Shown here one piece after another: positions 39,433 to 50,100 of a stretch of 64,000 nucleotides of DNA. Numbering within the stretch: the first letter of the stretch is position 1; the number at the start of each line of letters is the position of its first letter. Below the pieces are notes generated by a model. The model saw nothing but the letters and a program-made list of their open reading frames with translations, was not told the DNA's origin and searched no databases. Where the stretch lies: NCBI GenBank assembly GCA_934533075.1, contig CAKTBJ010000002.1:62001-126000 (forward strand), in the 5' to 3' direction. Made by a program: the position numbers and the translations under genes. Source of the stretch: an uncultured Paracoccus sp. (GTDB lineage: Bacteria; Pseudomonadota; Alphaproteobacteria; Rhodobacterales; Rhodobacteraceae).

Positions 39433-41070
39433 TCAGCGCGACGAGAACACGTCGATGCGAAACACCTTGGTCGCGATGATGATCGGCAGAAGGATCACCG
39501 TGATCAGCACCAGCCCATAGGCCGAGGCATAGGCCATCAGGTTCGAATCGATCAGCCGGAACACCTGGATCGGCAGGGTCTCGCGCCCGCCGGAATAGAC
39601 CAGGATCGAGGCCGACAGTTCCGCCACCGTGGTCGTCCAGGTGATGATCGCCGCCGAGGCCACGGCCGGCAGCATCACCGGCAGCACCACCTTGAAGAAG
39701 GTCGCCACCGGCGGCACCCCGAGGCTGATCGAGGCTTCCTCGATCGAGTTCGGGATATTGTGCAGCGTGGACTGGCTGTTGCGCATGCCGAAGGGCATCC
39801 GCCGCACCACATAGGCCAGGATGATGATGCTGGCCGTCCCCGACAGCGGCAGCCAGCCGCCGTGAAAGGTGGCCAGCAGCCCCACGCCCAGCACCGTCCC
39901 CGACAGCGCCAGCGGCACGGCGGCGGCGTAATCGACCAGCGGGGTCAGGATGTTGGGCTTCTTGATGATGACATAGCTGACCACGGCGCTGAACGCGATC
40001 GAGATCACCGTGGCGATGCCGGCATAGGTCAGCGAGTTGATCAGCGGCTGCGGGGCGGTGATGAACACGCGCTCCAGGTTGGCCAGCGTCCAGTTGCCCC
40101 ACTGGATCACCGGCCCGCGCGAGGCGGTAAAGGCGCCCAGAACGATGGTGATCAGCGGCAGCAGCGAGATCAGCACCACCAAAGCCGCCGGCAGCGCCAC
40201 CAGCAGGCTGCCCATGCCCCGCAGCGGCGCGGGTTTCGCCCCCCGGCCCTGCACGATCTCGTATTTCCCGCGCGAGACGATCCAGCGGTTCAGGAACAGC
40301 ACCAGCATGACGATGACGACCGAGGTGCTGGCCAGCGTCGATTGCATGGTGATGTCGGCCGCGCCCTCGGCCACGGCGGCCTGATAGGTGACCACCGACA
40401 GCAGCGGCAACCGCTGGCTGAGGATCATCGAGATGGCGAAGTTGCCCACCGTCATCGTGAACACCAGCAGCGCCGAGGCCAGGATCGCCGGCATGATCAC
40501 CGGCACCATCACCTTCAGCCGCGATTTCACCGGCGAGGTGCCGAGGCTTTGCGCGGCCTCCTCGAGCTGGCTGTCGAACTTGCCGATGGCGGCGACGACG
40601 CCGATATAGACATAGGTGTAATAGATGAAGCTCATCGCGGTGATCAGGCCGAACCAGCCGTAGAAGCTGGGCAGGCGGATGCCGAATTCGCGGAAGAAGC
40701 GGGTGATGAGGCCGTTATTGCCCAGCATCATCAGCCAGGTCTGCGCCGCGATCACCTCGGGGATGACCAGCGTGACCAGCGGCAGCAGCGCGATCAGCGA
40801 CTTGCCGGGAAAGGAATAGCGCGCCGTGACATAGGCCAGCGGCACGCCGATCAGCGTGGCGATCACGGTGACGGCGCTGGCCAGGATCAGCGTGTTCTTG
40901 ATCGCCTCGATATAGCGCGGCGTGGCCAGCATCCGCGCCCAGCCGCTTTCGCCCTCGCCGGTGAAGCTGGCGGTCAGGATATTGGCCAGCGGGTAAAGGA
41001 CGAACAGGCACAGCAGCGCCAGCGCCAGGACGGTCAGCCAGAACCAGGGGGAACGGATCGAGTTGCTCAT
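39433..41070 (-). CDS. ABC importer permease, fused double domain
   Basis: 545 residues containing two consecutive BinDPT permease domains, as in FbpB/AfuB proteins, with about 12 membrane spans. The EAA-like loops read LEEAAQSLGTSPVKSRLKV near residues 172-190 and IEEASISLGVPPVATFFKV near residues 444-462. These contact the ATPase. It overlaps the ATPase gene by four bases and carries the import channel. Confidence 0.92.
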   Translation of the reverse strand: MSNSIRSPWFWLTVLALALLCLFVLYPLANILTASFTGEGESGWARMLATPRYIEAIKNTLILASAVTVIATLIGVPLAYVTARYSFPGKSLIALLPLVTLVIPEVIAAQTWLMMLGNNGLITRFFREFGIRLPSFYGWFGLITAMSFIYYTYVYIGVVAAIGKFDSQLEEAAQSLGTSPVKSRLKVMVPVIMPAILASALLVFTMTVGNFAISMILSQRLPLLSVVTYQAAVAEGAADITMQSTLASTSVVIVMLVLFLNRWIVSRGKYEIVQGRGAKPAPLRGMGSLLVALPAALVVLISLLPLITIVLGAFTASRGPVIQWGNWTLANLERVFITAPQPLINSLTYAGIATVISIAFSAVVSYVIIKKPNILTPLVDYAAAVPLALSGTVLGVGLLATFHGGWLPLSGTASIIILAYVVRRMPFGMRNSQSTLHNIPNSIEEASISLGVPPVATFFKVVLPVMLPAVASAAIITWTTTVAELSASILVYSGGRETLPIQVFRLIDSNLMAYASAYGLVLITVILLPIIIATKVFRIDVFSSR

Positions 41071-42128
41071 GCCGCGATCACCCGCGCCTCGGACGGCTCG
41101 ATGCCCAGATGCACCTTGTCGCCGGGGTTGAAGGCGTCATGGCCCGGCCCGTGCAGGTCGGCGACCAGTTGCAGGTCCGGGCCGAGGTCCAGCCGATAGC
41201 TGGTGCGCGCGCCCAGATATTGCCGCCCGCGCACGGTGGCGGCCAGATGCTGGCGGCCCTCGGCGGGGGTCGCGGTGATATGCAGGTTCTCGGGGCGCAG
41301 GATCAGCAGCCCCTCGCCGCCGCCCGAGGGGCGCACATCGGTGGCGAGGATGCGGGCATGGCCCAGATCGGCCTCGACCAGCCCGCCCGGCGCCGGAGTG
41401 GTGCGCACCTTCAGCCGGTTGGCGGAGCCGACGAAATCCGCCACATAGCCGGTCTGCGGCGCGGCATAGATTTCCTGCGGGGTGCCCAGTTGTTCGATGG
41501 CGCCCTTGTTCATCACCCCGATCAGGTCGGACATGGACAGGGCTTCTTCCTGGTCATGGGTGACGAAGACGGTGGTGATATTGGCCTCGCGCTGCAACTC
41601 GATGATGGTCTCGCGGATCTGCACGCGCAGCTTGGCGTCGAGGTTCGACAGCGGCTCGTCCATCAGCAGCACGGCGGGCTTGATGACCAAGGCCCGCGCC
41701 AGCGCCACGCGCTGGCGCTGCCCGCCCGACAGTTCCGCCGGAAAGCGGGTGCCCAGATGGCCCAGACCCACGCGCTCCAGCGCCTCGGCTACCTTCTTGT
41801 CCACGCCGGCGCCCTTTTCGCCGCGCGCCTTCAACCCATAGGCGACGTTCTGGTTGACGGTCTTGTCGGGAAACAGCGCGTAATCCTGAAACACCATGCC
41901 GATGGCGCGCTTGTGCGGCGGCAGGCGGGTCACGTCCTTGCCGGAAAAGCTCAGCCGTCCGCCGGCGGCGGGGATGAAGCCGGCGATGGTGCGCAACAGC
42001 GTGGTCTTGCCGCAGCCGGACGGACCCAGCAGGGTAAAGAAACAGCCCTCCGGGATGGTCAGGTCCAGGTCGGAAATGACCTTGACCGGCCCGTAAGTCA
42101 CGGAAAGCCTGTCGATTTCAATGCTCAT
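41067..42128 (-). CDS. ABC importer ATP-binding protein (FbpC/PotA-like)
   Basis: 353 residues with Walker A GPSGCGKTT, Q-loop VFQDYALFPD, signature LSGGQRQRVALARAL, Walker B VLLMDEPLSNLD and switch His in FVTHDQEEALS. A C-terminal TOBE domain follows (LRPENLHITA). It drives the import complex with the neighbouring permease. GGGAGGAC precedes the ATG. It lies 95 bp after the phosphatase gene. Confidence 0.94.
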   Translation of the reverse strand: MSIEIDRLSVTYGPVKVISDLDLTIPEGCFFTLLGPSGCGKTTLLRTIAGFIPAAGGRLSFSGKDVTRLPPHKRAIGMVFQDYALFPDKTVNQNVAYGLKARGEKGAGVDKKVAEALERVGLGHLGTRFPAELSGGQRQRVALARALVIKPAVLLMDEPLSNLDAKLRVQIRETIIELQREANITTVFVTHDQEEALSMSDLIGVMNKGAIEQLGTPQEIYAAPQTGYVADFVGSANRLKVRTTPAPGGLVEADLGHARILATDVRPSGGGEGLLILRPENLHITATPAEGRQHLAATVRGRQYLGARTSYRLDLGPDLQLVADLHGPGHDAFNPGDKVHLGIEPSEARVIAA

Positions 42129-42223
42129 GCCGTAATGTCCTCCCAGAATGACAATCGAATTTCAGTCCGCCCCATTGGCTTCTTCATTGTCCAAATACCC
42201 CTGCCGAACCCACCACGCGCGAC

Positions 42224-43027
42224 TCAGGCCGGCGCGATGCCCAGATCGGCGATGACCGCCAGCGCGGCCTCGTGGCAGGCGCGGCCCCCGGCGGCGAGGA
42301 TGCGCCCGCCGCTGTCCAGCGTCAGCGGCCGCCCCGCCCAGTCGGAAATCACCCCGCCTGCGCCCTCGACGATGGGGCGGAAGGGGGCAAAGTCGAACAC
42401 CTTCTGCCCCGCGTCGATGGCCAGGTCGCTGCGCCCCTCGGCCAGCCGGCCATAGTTCAGGCAGGCGCCGCCATAGACCCGGTTCGCGGTCAGCCCGCGC
42501 AAGGCGTTCAGCGCCGGCAGCTCATCCGCGCTCATGTAATCCTGATTGGAATTGGTCATCACCGCCTGCGCCAGCGCCGCGCAGTCGCGGGTGCGGCAGG
42601 GGCGGCCGTTCAGCGTGGTCGGCCGCCCGGCGACGCCCAGCCAACGCTGGTCAATCGCCGGCGCGTCGATGATGCCCAGCACCGGCACCCCGTCCACCGC
42701 CAGCGCGATCAGCGTGCCATAGACCGGGATGCCGACGATGAAGGGCGCGGTGCCGTCGATCGGGTCGATCACCCAGACATGCGAGGCCCCCTCGCGCGCC
42801 GTCCCGGCCTCCTCGCCGATGATGCCGTGGGCGGGAAATTCGGCCTCGATCATGGCGCGCAGCACGTCCTCGATGGCGCGGTCCATGCGGGTGACGAAGC
42901 TGCGGTCGGGCTTGACCTCGACCCCCAGCCCTTGCCCCTCGCCCTCGGCCAGCGTGGCGCGCGCGGCCCCGGCCATGCGCAGCGCAAACGCGACCTCGCG
43001 GTCGGTGATGCCGTTCGGTTGCGTCAT
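42224..43027 (-). CDS. Inositol-monophosphatase-family phosphatase
   Basis: 267 residues with all metal-binding motifs of the family: GIIGEEAG, WVIDPIDGT and DFAPFRPIVEGAGG. Family members dephosphorylate inositol, histidinol, fructose-bisphosphate or PAP. It resembles HisN-type enzymes. As the first gene of the ABC operon and divergent from a DeoR regulator, it may dephosphorylate the imported substrate. Histidinol phosphatase is the main alternative, but no his gene is adjacent. Confidence 0.88.
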   Translation of the reverse strand: MTQPNGITDREVAFALRMAGAARATLAEGEGQGLGVEVKPDRSFVTRMDRAIEDVLRAMIEAEFPAHGIIGEEAGTAREGASHVWVIDPIDGTAPFIVGIPVYGTLIALAVDGVPVLGIIDAPAIDQRWLGVAGRPTTLNGRPCRTRDCAALAQAVMTNSNQDYMSADELPALNALRGLTANRVYGGACLNYGRLAEGRSDLAIDAGQKVFDFAPFRPIVEGAGGVISDWAGRPLTLDSGGRILAAGGRACHEAALAVIADLGIAPA

Positions 43028-43082
43028 GGTCCCCCCGGAAGCGACGGATGATTCGCCTCACCCTTGCGTGAGCAGGACAGCT

Positions 43083-43121
43083 TGTGGCAAACTTTGTGGC
43101 AATATTTGTTTTATGTGGCAA
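43083..43121. promoter_or_regulatory. Three TGTGGCAA direct repeats, likely DeoR operator
   Basis: TGTGGCAA occurs at 43083-43090, 43095-43102 and 43114-43121 in the 118-bp gap between the divergent phosphatase and DeoR genes. The first two are 12 bp apart and the third 19 bp further. The region is clearly AT-richer than its flanks. DeoR-family regulators often bind repeated short sites in such gaps, so control of both sides by the adjacent regulator is likely. Confidence 0.55.
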
Positions 43122-43145
43122 AAGTTGCACTTAAGGATTGGCGTC

Positions 43146-43934
43146 ATGTGGCATGCGGAACGACATCGCCGGATCCGGGACCGGCTGGCGGCCTTCGGGC
43201 GGGTGGCCATCGACGAGATCACCGAGGAATTCGGCGTCTCGCGCGAGACGGTGCGCCGCGACCTGCTGGACATGGAGGGGGCGGGCATCCTGCGCCGGGT
43301 GCGCGGCGGCGCGGTGCCTGTGGCGCGCGAGGATACCAGCTTCGGCGTGCGCGTGACCCTGCGCCTGCGGCAAAAGCGGGCTATCGCCAACACGGTGCTG
43401 GGCCTGCTGGAAAGCGGCATGACGATCTTCATGGATGCCGGCTCCACCAGCACGGTGATGGCCGAGACGCTGGCCGACCCGCATGGGCTGACCGACCTGA
43501 CCATCATCACCAATGCCGTCGACGTGGCCCGCCTGCTGGCCGAGCGCCCGGATGCACCCTCGCGCAATGTCCGGGTGCTGCTGCTGGCCGGCGAGGTCCG
43601 CCACGACCCGATGGAGACCTACGGCCCGGCCACGATCAACGACATCCAGCGGTTCCGTGCGGATGTGGCCCTGCTGGCGCCCTGGGGCATCGACGCGCGC
43701 ATGGGGGCGATGAACTATTTCATCCACGGGGCCGAGATCGCCCGCGCCATGATCCGCAACGCCGACCGCGCCATCATCATGGCCGATCATTCCAAGATCG
43801 GCGCGCCAGCGCGCTCGGTCTTCTGCCCGCCGGCCGAGATCGACGTTCTGGTCACGGACGGCGCCGCGCGCGAGCGGCCCGGCTTCGACGCGCTGAACGA
43901 TACCCTGCGGCGGGTGGTCGTGGCCGAGCCTTGA
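43146..43934 (+). CDS. DeoR-family transcriptional regulator
   Basis: 262 residues. The N-terminal helix-turn-helix ([20 protein letters not shown]) is followed by the sensor domain with [30 protein letters not shown] and the C-terminal [10 protein letters not shown]. DeoR sensor domains usually bind sugar phosphates. The ATG at 43146 has AAGGA nine bases upstream; longer forms would run into the operator repeats. It is divergent from the phosphatase-ABC operon, which it probably represses until the ligand appears. Confidence 0.92.
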   Translation: MWHAERHRRIRDRLAAFGRVAIDEITEEFGVSRETVRRDLLDMEGAGILRRVRGGAVPVAREDTSFGVRVTLRLRQKRAIANTVLGLLESGMTIFMDAGSTSTVMAETLADPHGLTDLTIITNAVDVARLLAERPDAPSRNVRVLLLAGEVRHDPMETYGPATINDIQRFRADVALLAPWGIDARMGAMNYFIHGAEIARAMIRNADRAIIMADHSKIGAPARSVFCPPAEIDVLVTDGAARERPGFDALNDTLRRVVVAEP

Positions 43935-43987
43935 CCGCGCGCGGGGCGCGGGCCATGACGGCGGCGGTATTCGGAAGGGGAAACGGC

Positions 43988-44632
43988 ATGCAGCGCATGG
44001 GCTTGCTCATCATCCTGTCCTCGCCCTCGGGGGCGGGCAAATCCACGCTGGCACGGCGGCTGATGGCCTGGGACGGCACGCTGGCCTTCTCGGTTTCCGC
44101 CACCACCCGCCCGCCGCGCCCCGGCGAGGTGGACGGGCGCGACTATCACTTCATGGATGCGGCGGGCTTTCGCCATCTGGTCGAGACCGACCAGATGCTG
44201 GAACATGCCGAGGTGTTCGGGAATTTCTACGGCTCGCCGCGCGGCCCGGTCGAGGCGGCGATGCGCGCCGGGCGCGACACCCTGTTCGATGTGGACTGGC
44301 AGGGCGGCCAGCAGATCCGCAACTCGCCCCTGGCGGGGAATGTGGTGTCGATCTTCGTCCTGCCGCCCTCGCTGGCCGAGTTGCGGCGGCGGCTGGTCTC
44401 GCGCGGGCAGGACTCGCCCGAGGTCGTGGCCTCGCGTATGCTGAAGGCGCGGGCCGAGATCAGCCACTGGGCGGAATACGACTATGTGCTGATCAACGAC
44501 GACCTGGACCGCGCCGAGGCCGAGCTGCGCGCGATCCTGTCGGCGGAACGGCTGCGGCGCGACCGCCAGCCCTCGCTGGGTCCGTTCGTGCGCGCGCTGA
44601 TGGAGGAGGACGACCATGATCTGGGAGCTTGA
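43988..44632 (+). CDS. gmk: Guanylate kinase
   Basis: Phosphorylates GMP to GDP. The 214-residue protein has the P-loop [10 protein letters not shown], the GMP-binding [19 protein letters not shown] and the lid segment [16 protein letters not shown]. The ATG at 43988 follows GGAAGGGG. The 3' end overlaps the carbonic-anhydrase-like gene by 17 bp. Confidence 0.96.
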   Translation: MQRMGLLIILSSPSGAGKSTLARRLMAWDGTLAFSVSATTRPPRPGEVDGRDYHFMDAAGFRHLVETDQMLEHAEVFGNFYGSPRGPVEAAMRAGRDTLFDVDWQGGQQIRNSPLAGNVVSIFVLPPSLAELRRRLVSRGQDSPEVVASRMLKARAEISHWAEYDYVLINDDLDRAEAELRAILSAERLRRDRQPSLGPFVRALMEEDDHDLGA

Positions 44633-45137
44633 CGGCCACCGCCCCGAAATCGCCGCGGATGCCTGGATCGCGCCGGATGCGCAGATCATCGGCAAGGTGG
44701 TGATCGAGGCCGGGGCCTCGGTCTGGTTCGGCGCCGTGCTGCGCGGCGACAACGAGGTGATCCGCGTGGGCGAAGGCAGCAATGTGCAGGAAAACAGCGT
44801 GTTTCACACCGATCCGGGCGCGCCGCTGACCGTGGGCCGGAACGTGACGGTGGGCCACAAGGCGCTGCTGCATGGCTGCACCATCGGCGACGGCTCGCTG
44901 ATCGGCATGAATGCCACCGTGTCCAACCGGACGGTGGTGGGCGCCGGCTGCCTGATCGGCGCGGGCGCGCTGATCGCCGAGGACAAGGCGATCCCGGACG
45001 GCTCGCTGGTCATGGGCATGCCGGGGCGCGTGGTGCGGACCCTGGACGAGGAGGCACGGGCGAAGCTGCTGTTCCTGGCCGAGCGTTACCGCGCCAATGC
45101 AAGGCGCTATCGCGACGGCTTGCGGCCGCTGGCCTGA
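44616..45137 (+). CDS. Gamma-class carbonic anhydrase family protein
   Basis: 173-residue left-handed beta-helix with hexapeptide repeats. The three metal-binding histidines are present: His64 (VFHTD), His81 and His86 (VGHKALLHG). Members include CamH/PaaY-like carbonic anhydrases and thioesterase-associated proteins, and activity is not always shown. It starts inside gmk and ends at the base before the PhoR-like gene's ATG, so the three genes look co-transcribed. Confidence 0.9.
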   Translation: MIWELDGHRPEIAADAWIAPDAQIIGKVVIEAGASVWFGAVLRGDNEVIRVGEGSNVQENSVFHTDPGAPLTVGRNVTVGHKALLHGCTIGDGSLIGMNATVSNRTVVGAGCLIGAGALIAEDKAIPDGSLVMGMPGRVVRTLDEEARAKLLFLAERYRANARRYRDGLRPLA

Positions 45138-46208
45138 ATGCTGGCGGATTTTCTTGCCGCCGTGCCGGTGCCGCTGCTGGCGGTGGATGGCGAGGGCTGG
45201 CTGGTCGCCGCCAACGCGCCGGCGGGGCGGCTGCTGGGCGGGCTGGCCGTGGGCCGGCCTTTCGTGGCCACCCTGCGCCATGCCGGGGTGAACGCGGCGC
45301 TGGACGGGGTGCTGGGGCAGGGACCGCTGCCGGCGCCGGACCCCGACCTGCCGCCCGCGCCGGAGGGCGGCGTGCGGCTGCGCGCGCAACTGCCGGGCGC
45401 GGCGGGGGATCTGGCTTGCGAGGTGACAGTGGCGCCGCTGGCCGCGCGGCTGGGCGGCGGGGCGCTGATCGCCATCGAGGATCGCAGCGCGGTCGAGACC
45501 GCCGACCAGATGCGCCGCGATTTCGTCGCCAATGTCAGCCACGAGCTGCGCACGCCGCTGACGGCCCTCACCGGCTTTGTCGAGACCCTGCGCGGCCCGG
45601 CCCGCGACGACCCGGCCGCCCGCGCGCGGTTTCTGGAGATCATGGCCGCCGAGGCCGGCCGCATGAACCGGCTGGTGCAGGACCTGCTGTCGCTGTCGCG
45701 CGTCGAGGCGCAGGAGCGCAGCCGCCCCGCCACCCGCGCCGACATCGCCGCGCTGATCCGGGACGCGGTGGCGGTGCTGGCCCCGCAGGCGCGGGCGGCC
45801 GGGGTCGCGCTGCTGGCCGAGGGGGTGGAGGCCCCGGTCCCGCTGCCGGTCGATGCCGACCAGATCACCCAGGTGCTGCACAACCTGATCGGCAATGCGA
45901 TCACCTATGGCGGCAGCGGTGGCGAGGTGCGGCTGCGGCTTTACCACGTCGCGCATGAGCCGGTGCTGCGTGGTCCCGGCTGGGCGATCGAGGTTGCCGA
46001 CAAGGGCGAAGGTATCGACCCGCGTCACCTGCCGCGCCTGACCGAACGCTTTTATCGCGTGGACGGGCACCGGGGCCGCGCGCAGGGCGGCACCGGGCTG
46101 GGGCTGGCCATCGTCAAGCATATCGTCGGCCGCCATCGCGGCCGCCTGCGCATCCGCAGCAGGAAGGGCGAGGGGTCGACCTTCACGGTGATCCTGCCGG
46201 AGGGGTAG
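45138..46208 (+). CDS. phoR: PhoR-like sensor histidine kinase
   Basis: 356 residues: a degenerate PAS domain (1-115), HisKA with phospho-acceptor His135 in NVSHELRTPL, and HATPase with N-box NLIGNAITYG, G1 DKGEGIDP and G2 GTGLGLAIVKHI. It resembles PhoR of phosphate starvation control. No strongly hydrophobic N-terminal helix pair is visible, so it may be only loosely membrane-bound. Unlike the common alphaproteobacterial order, no pst, phoU or phoB genes follow. A repeat-rich spacer and convergent purL come next. Confidence 0.78.
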   Translation: MLADFLAAVPVPLLAVDGEGWLVAANAPAGRLLGGLAVGRPFVATLRHAGVNAALDGVLGQGPLPAPDPDLPPAPEGGVRLRAQLPGAAGDLACEVTVAPLAARLGGGALIAIEDRSAVETADQMRRDFVANVSHELRTPLTALTGFVETLRGPARDDPAARARFLEIMAAEAGRMNRLVQDLLSLSRVEAQERSRPATRADIAALIRDAVAVLAPQARAAGVALLAEGVEAPVPLPVDADQITQVLHNLIGNAITYGGSGGEVRLRLYHVAHEPVLRGPGWAIEVADKGEGIDPRHLPRLTERFYRVDGHRGRAQGGTGLGLAIVKHIVGRHRGRLRIRSRKGEGSTFTVILPEG

Positions 46209-46569
46209 GGACGCATACGGGTTGCGGAGCCGCCGCGGGTTGAACGGGGCATACCGGCACGCACCCCCGTAAGGCCGGCATCCGGCACCGCCACAAGGCC
46301 GCCGGTCCCGAATGGCGGGGAGAACACCCTACGCCGTGTTCTGCGGGAGCGCCGGCTTGAGCGGCGCCCCCAACGCGGGCGCCGAAAAGCCGTGGCTCGA
46401 ATGGTGCGTGCCCTTGCCCTGCGCGAGCTGTCGAAAGATCACCGCTCGGACGGCGCGTGCAACCCGCACCCTGCGAGGTTGCCGAAAGCCGTGGCCCGGA
46501 CGGCGTGAGCGCGCACCCACGCTGTTGCGGAAAAACCGGAGGGTGCGGGCGTGCCCGCATCTTGCCCCT
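46209..46569. repeat. Repeat-rich spacer between phoR and purL
   Basis: 361 bp with no convincing gene. From about 46379 to 46561 it holds four imperfect tandem units starting near 46379, 46427, 46478 and 46524 (periods 48, 51 and 46), each with a GAAA core in a GCCGAAAGCCG-like context. The last contains a REP-like hairpin, GGTGCGGGC (46542-46550) and GCCCGCATC (46553-46561), followed by TTGCC. A further hairpin, AGAACAC and GTGTTCT, lies at 46321-46342, and GGCGCCC/GGGCGCC near 46364. Confidence 0.6.
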
Positions 46570-48735
<2,166 letters not shown>

Positions 48736-48831
48736 GCCTAGCCTCCTGCCGCCGGTTGCAGGGCTTTTAGGGCGGCGGACCCGCAAGGGGAAGGGGGAAC
48801 CCGTCGCGGACGGGCGGTCGGGGCGCGGGGC

Positions 48832-48905
48832 AAAAAAAAGCCGGGCACAAGGCCCGGCCCAAGTCCAACAGGGAGGTAGAAGGGAGCGCCGAAGCGCGTC
48901 CTTCC
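48832..48905 (-). ncRNA. Candidate small RNA or purL attenuator (about 75 nt)
   Basis: On the minus strand the segment begins GGGAAGG and folds into a hairpin (GAAGG, 2x2 internal loop, GCGC) closed by a C(UUCG)G tetraloop (48876-48901). A single-stranded CU-rich linker follows, with ACCTCCCTG at 48870-48878. It ends in a perfect 7-bp stem, GCCGGGC (48852-48858) and GCCCGGC (48840-48846), followed by eight T residues (48832-48839). A promoter-like pair lies just upstream. ACCUCCCU is complementary to AGGGAGGU, a strong ribosome-binding sequence, which suggests an anti-Shine-Dalgarno small RNA. Because purL starts 97 bp downstream on the same strand, a purL leader terminator is the alternative. 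Confidence 0.6.
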
Positions 48906-48911
48906 CGATCC

Positions 48912-48940
48912 GAGATAGGCCGGAATACCGCCAAGATCAA
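48912..48940 (-). promoter_or_regulatory. Promoter of the candidate small RNA
   Basis: Read on the minus strand: TTGATC (48940-48935), a 17-bp spacer, then TATCTC (48917-48912). This is a good housekeeping-sigma-like arrangement for an alphaproteobacterium. The predicted transcript would start about seven bases later, near 48905. Confidence 0.55.
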
Positions 48941-49074
48941 GCATTTTGACGCTGCGGGTGCGGCATGGCCGCCATGCGTTGCAAGCATGCCGCAGCATCT
49001 TGCGGGCCGCGATGCGAAAATTCCGCCGCGCGATGAATGCGTTTGCACATATTGCTGCGCCTGCGCGGCGCCTG
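48941..49074. other. Remainder of purL-LysR spacer
   Basis: Between the small-RNA promoter and the LysR stop. It contains a 7-bp palindrome GCATGGC/GCCATGC near 48965 and no convincing gene. The minus-strand terminator at 48832-48858 would also stop transcripts coming from the LysR gene. Confidence 0.4.
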
Positions 49075-49989
49075 CTATTTGCTGCCCAGCTCCATGTCGT
49101 TGATGAGGCGGCGGTGGGACTGGATTTCCTCCAGCACGAAATCGCGGAAGGCGGCGACCCGGCGCGAGGTCCGCAACTCCTCCGGGTAGGCGAGGAGGAC
49201 CGGCACGTCGGCCGATTCGACATCGGGCAGCACCCGCACCAGGCTGTCGAAATCCGAGGTCAGATAGTCGGGCAGCAGCCCGATGCCGACATGCGAAAGA
49301 ACCCCCTGCAAGACCCCGAAATAATTGTTGATGGTCAGGGTCGAGGTCAGATTCAGCCCCAGGATGCGATGCGCCAGCAGCGCACCCGCCGAAACCTGCG
49401 GCGTGGACGGGTTCTGGCAGATCAGCCGGTGCCGGGTCAGGTCCTCGAAGGTCCTGGGCGTGCCGGCCTGGTCCAGATATTGCCGGGTCGCGTAAAGCCG
49501 CATGCGGATATTCAGCAGCCGGCGGCGGATCAGGTCGGATTGGGCCGGCTCTTTCATGCGGATGGCGACATCGGCCTCACGCATGGGCAGGTCCAGCACC
49601 CGCTCCTCCAGGATCAGGTCGATCTTGAGGTCGGGGAATTTCGCGTAGAGCCGGGGCAGGCGCGGCACCAGCCACAGGGTGCCGAATCCCGTCGCCGTGG
49701 TGACGCGCAACTCGCCGAAGATATGCTCCTCGCTGTCGCGGATGCGGGCGGCGGCGGTGTCCAGCTTGGAGGCCATCGCGGCGGTGGCCTCGAACAGCAG
49801 CTCGCCCTGCTCGGTCAGGATCAGGCCACGGGCGTGGCGGTGGAACAGCGTCGTGCCCAGCGCCTCCTCCAGCCCGCGGATCTGGCGCGAGACGGCGGAT
49901 TGCGACAGGTGCAGCACATCGCCGGCATGGGTCAGGCTGCCGGCATCCGCGACCGCGTGAAAGATTCTTAGCTTGTCCCAATCCATCAT
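49075..49989 (-). CDS. LysR-family transcriptional regulator
   Basis: 304 residues with an N-terminal winged helix (WDKLRIFHAVADAGSLTHAG, LHLSQSAVSRQIRGLE) and a substrate-binding domain. The start is placed at the first of two Met codons before DWDKL; longer forms are possible but lack a ribosome site. Similar regulators are widespread in Rhodobacteraceae with no agreed target. It does not adjoin a divergent metabolic gene, so its regulon cannot be read from context. Confidence 0.9.
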   Translation of the reverse strand: MMDWDKLRIFHAVADAGSLTHAGDVLHLSQSAVSRQIRGLEEALGTTLFHRHARGLILTEQGELLFEATAAMASKLDTAAARIRDSEEHIFGELRVTTATGFGTLWLVPRLPRLYAKFPDLKIDLILEERVLDLPMREADVAIRMKEPAQSDLIRRRLLNIRMRLYATRQYLDQAGTPRTFEDLTRHRLICQNPSTPQVSAGALLAHRILGLNLTSTLTINNYFGVLQGVLSHVGIGLLPDYLTSDFDSLVRVLPDVESADVPVLLAYPEELRTSRRVAAFRDFVLEEIQSHRRLINDMELGSK

Positions 49990-50100
49990 GTCGCTGATAT
50001 GACCCCGTGCGCCCCCGTTCGGAAGCATCCTTACCAGACGGCAGGCCCTTGGCAAAAGGATAGTTTTTTGCCGGCACCAATTCCGCCGGCGGGGGCGGGG

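Noticed and set aside
38227-41199. Plus-strand frame of 990 codons opposite the ABC binding protein and permease
   Set aside because: Shadow frame with His/Arg/Gln/Asp repeats; the minus strand has complete ABC transporter motifs.
46209-46569. A degraded gene between phoR and purL
   Set aside because: No frame shows protein-like composition; the repeats and hairpins account for the sequence.
48767-49048. Minus-strand frame of 93 codons covering the small-RNA region
   Set aside because: Pro/Arg/Ser-rich with no ribosome site, and it reads through a promoter-hairpin-terminator arrangement.
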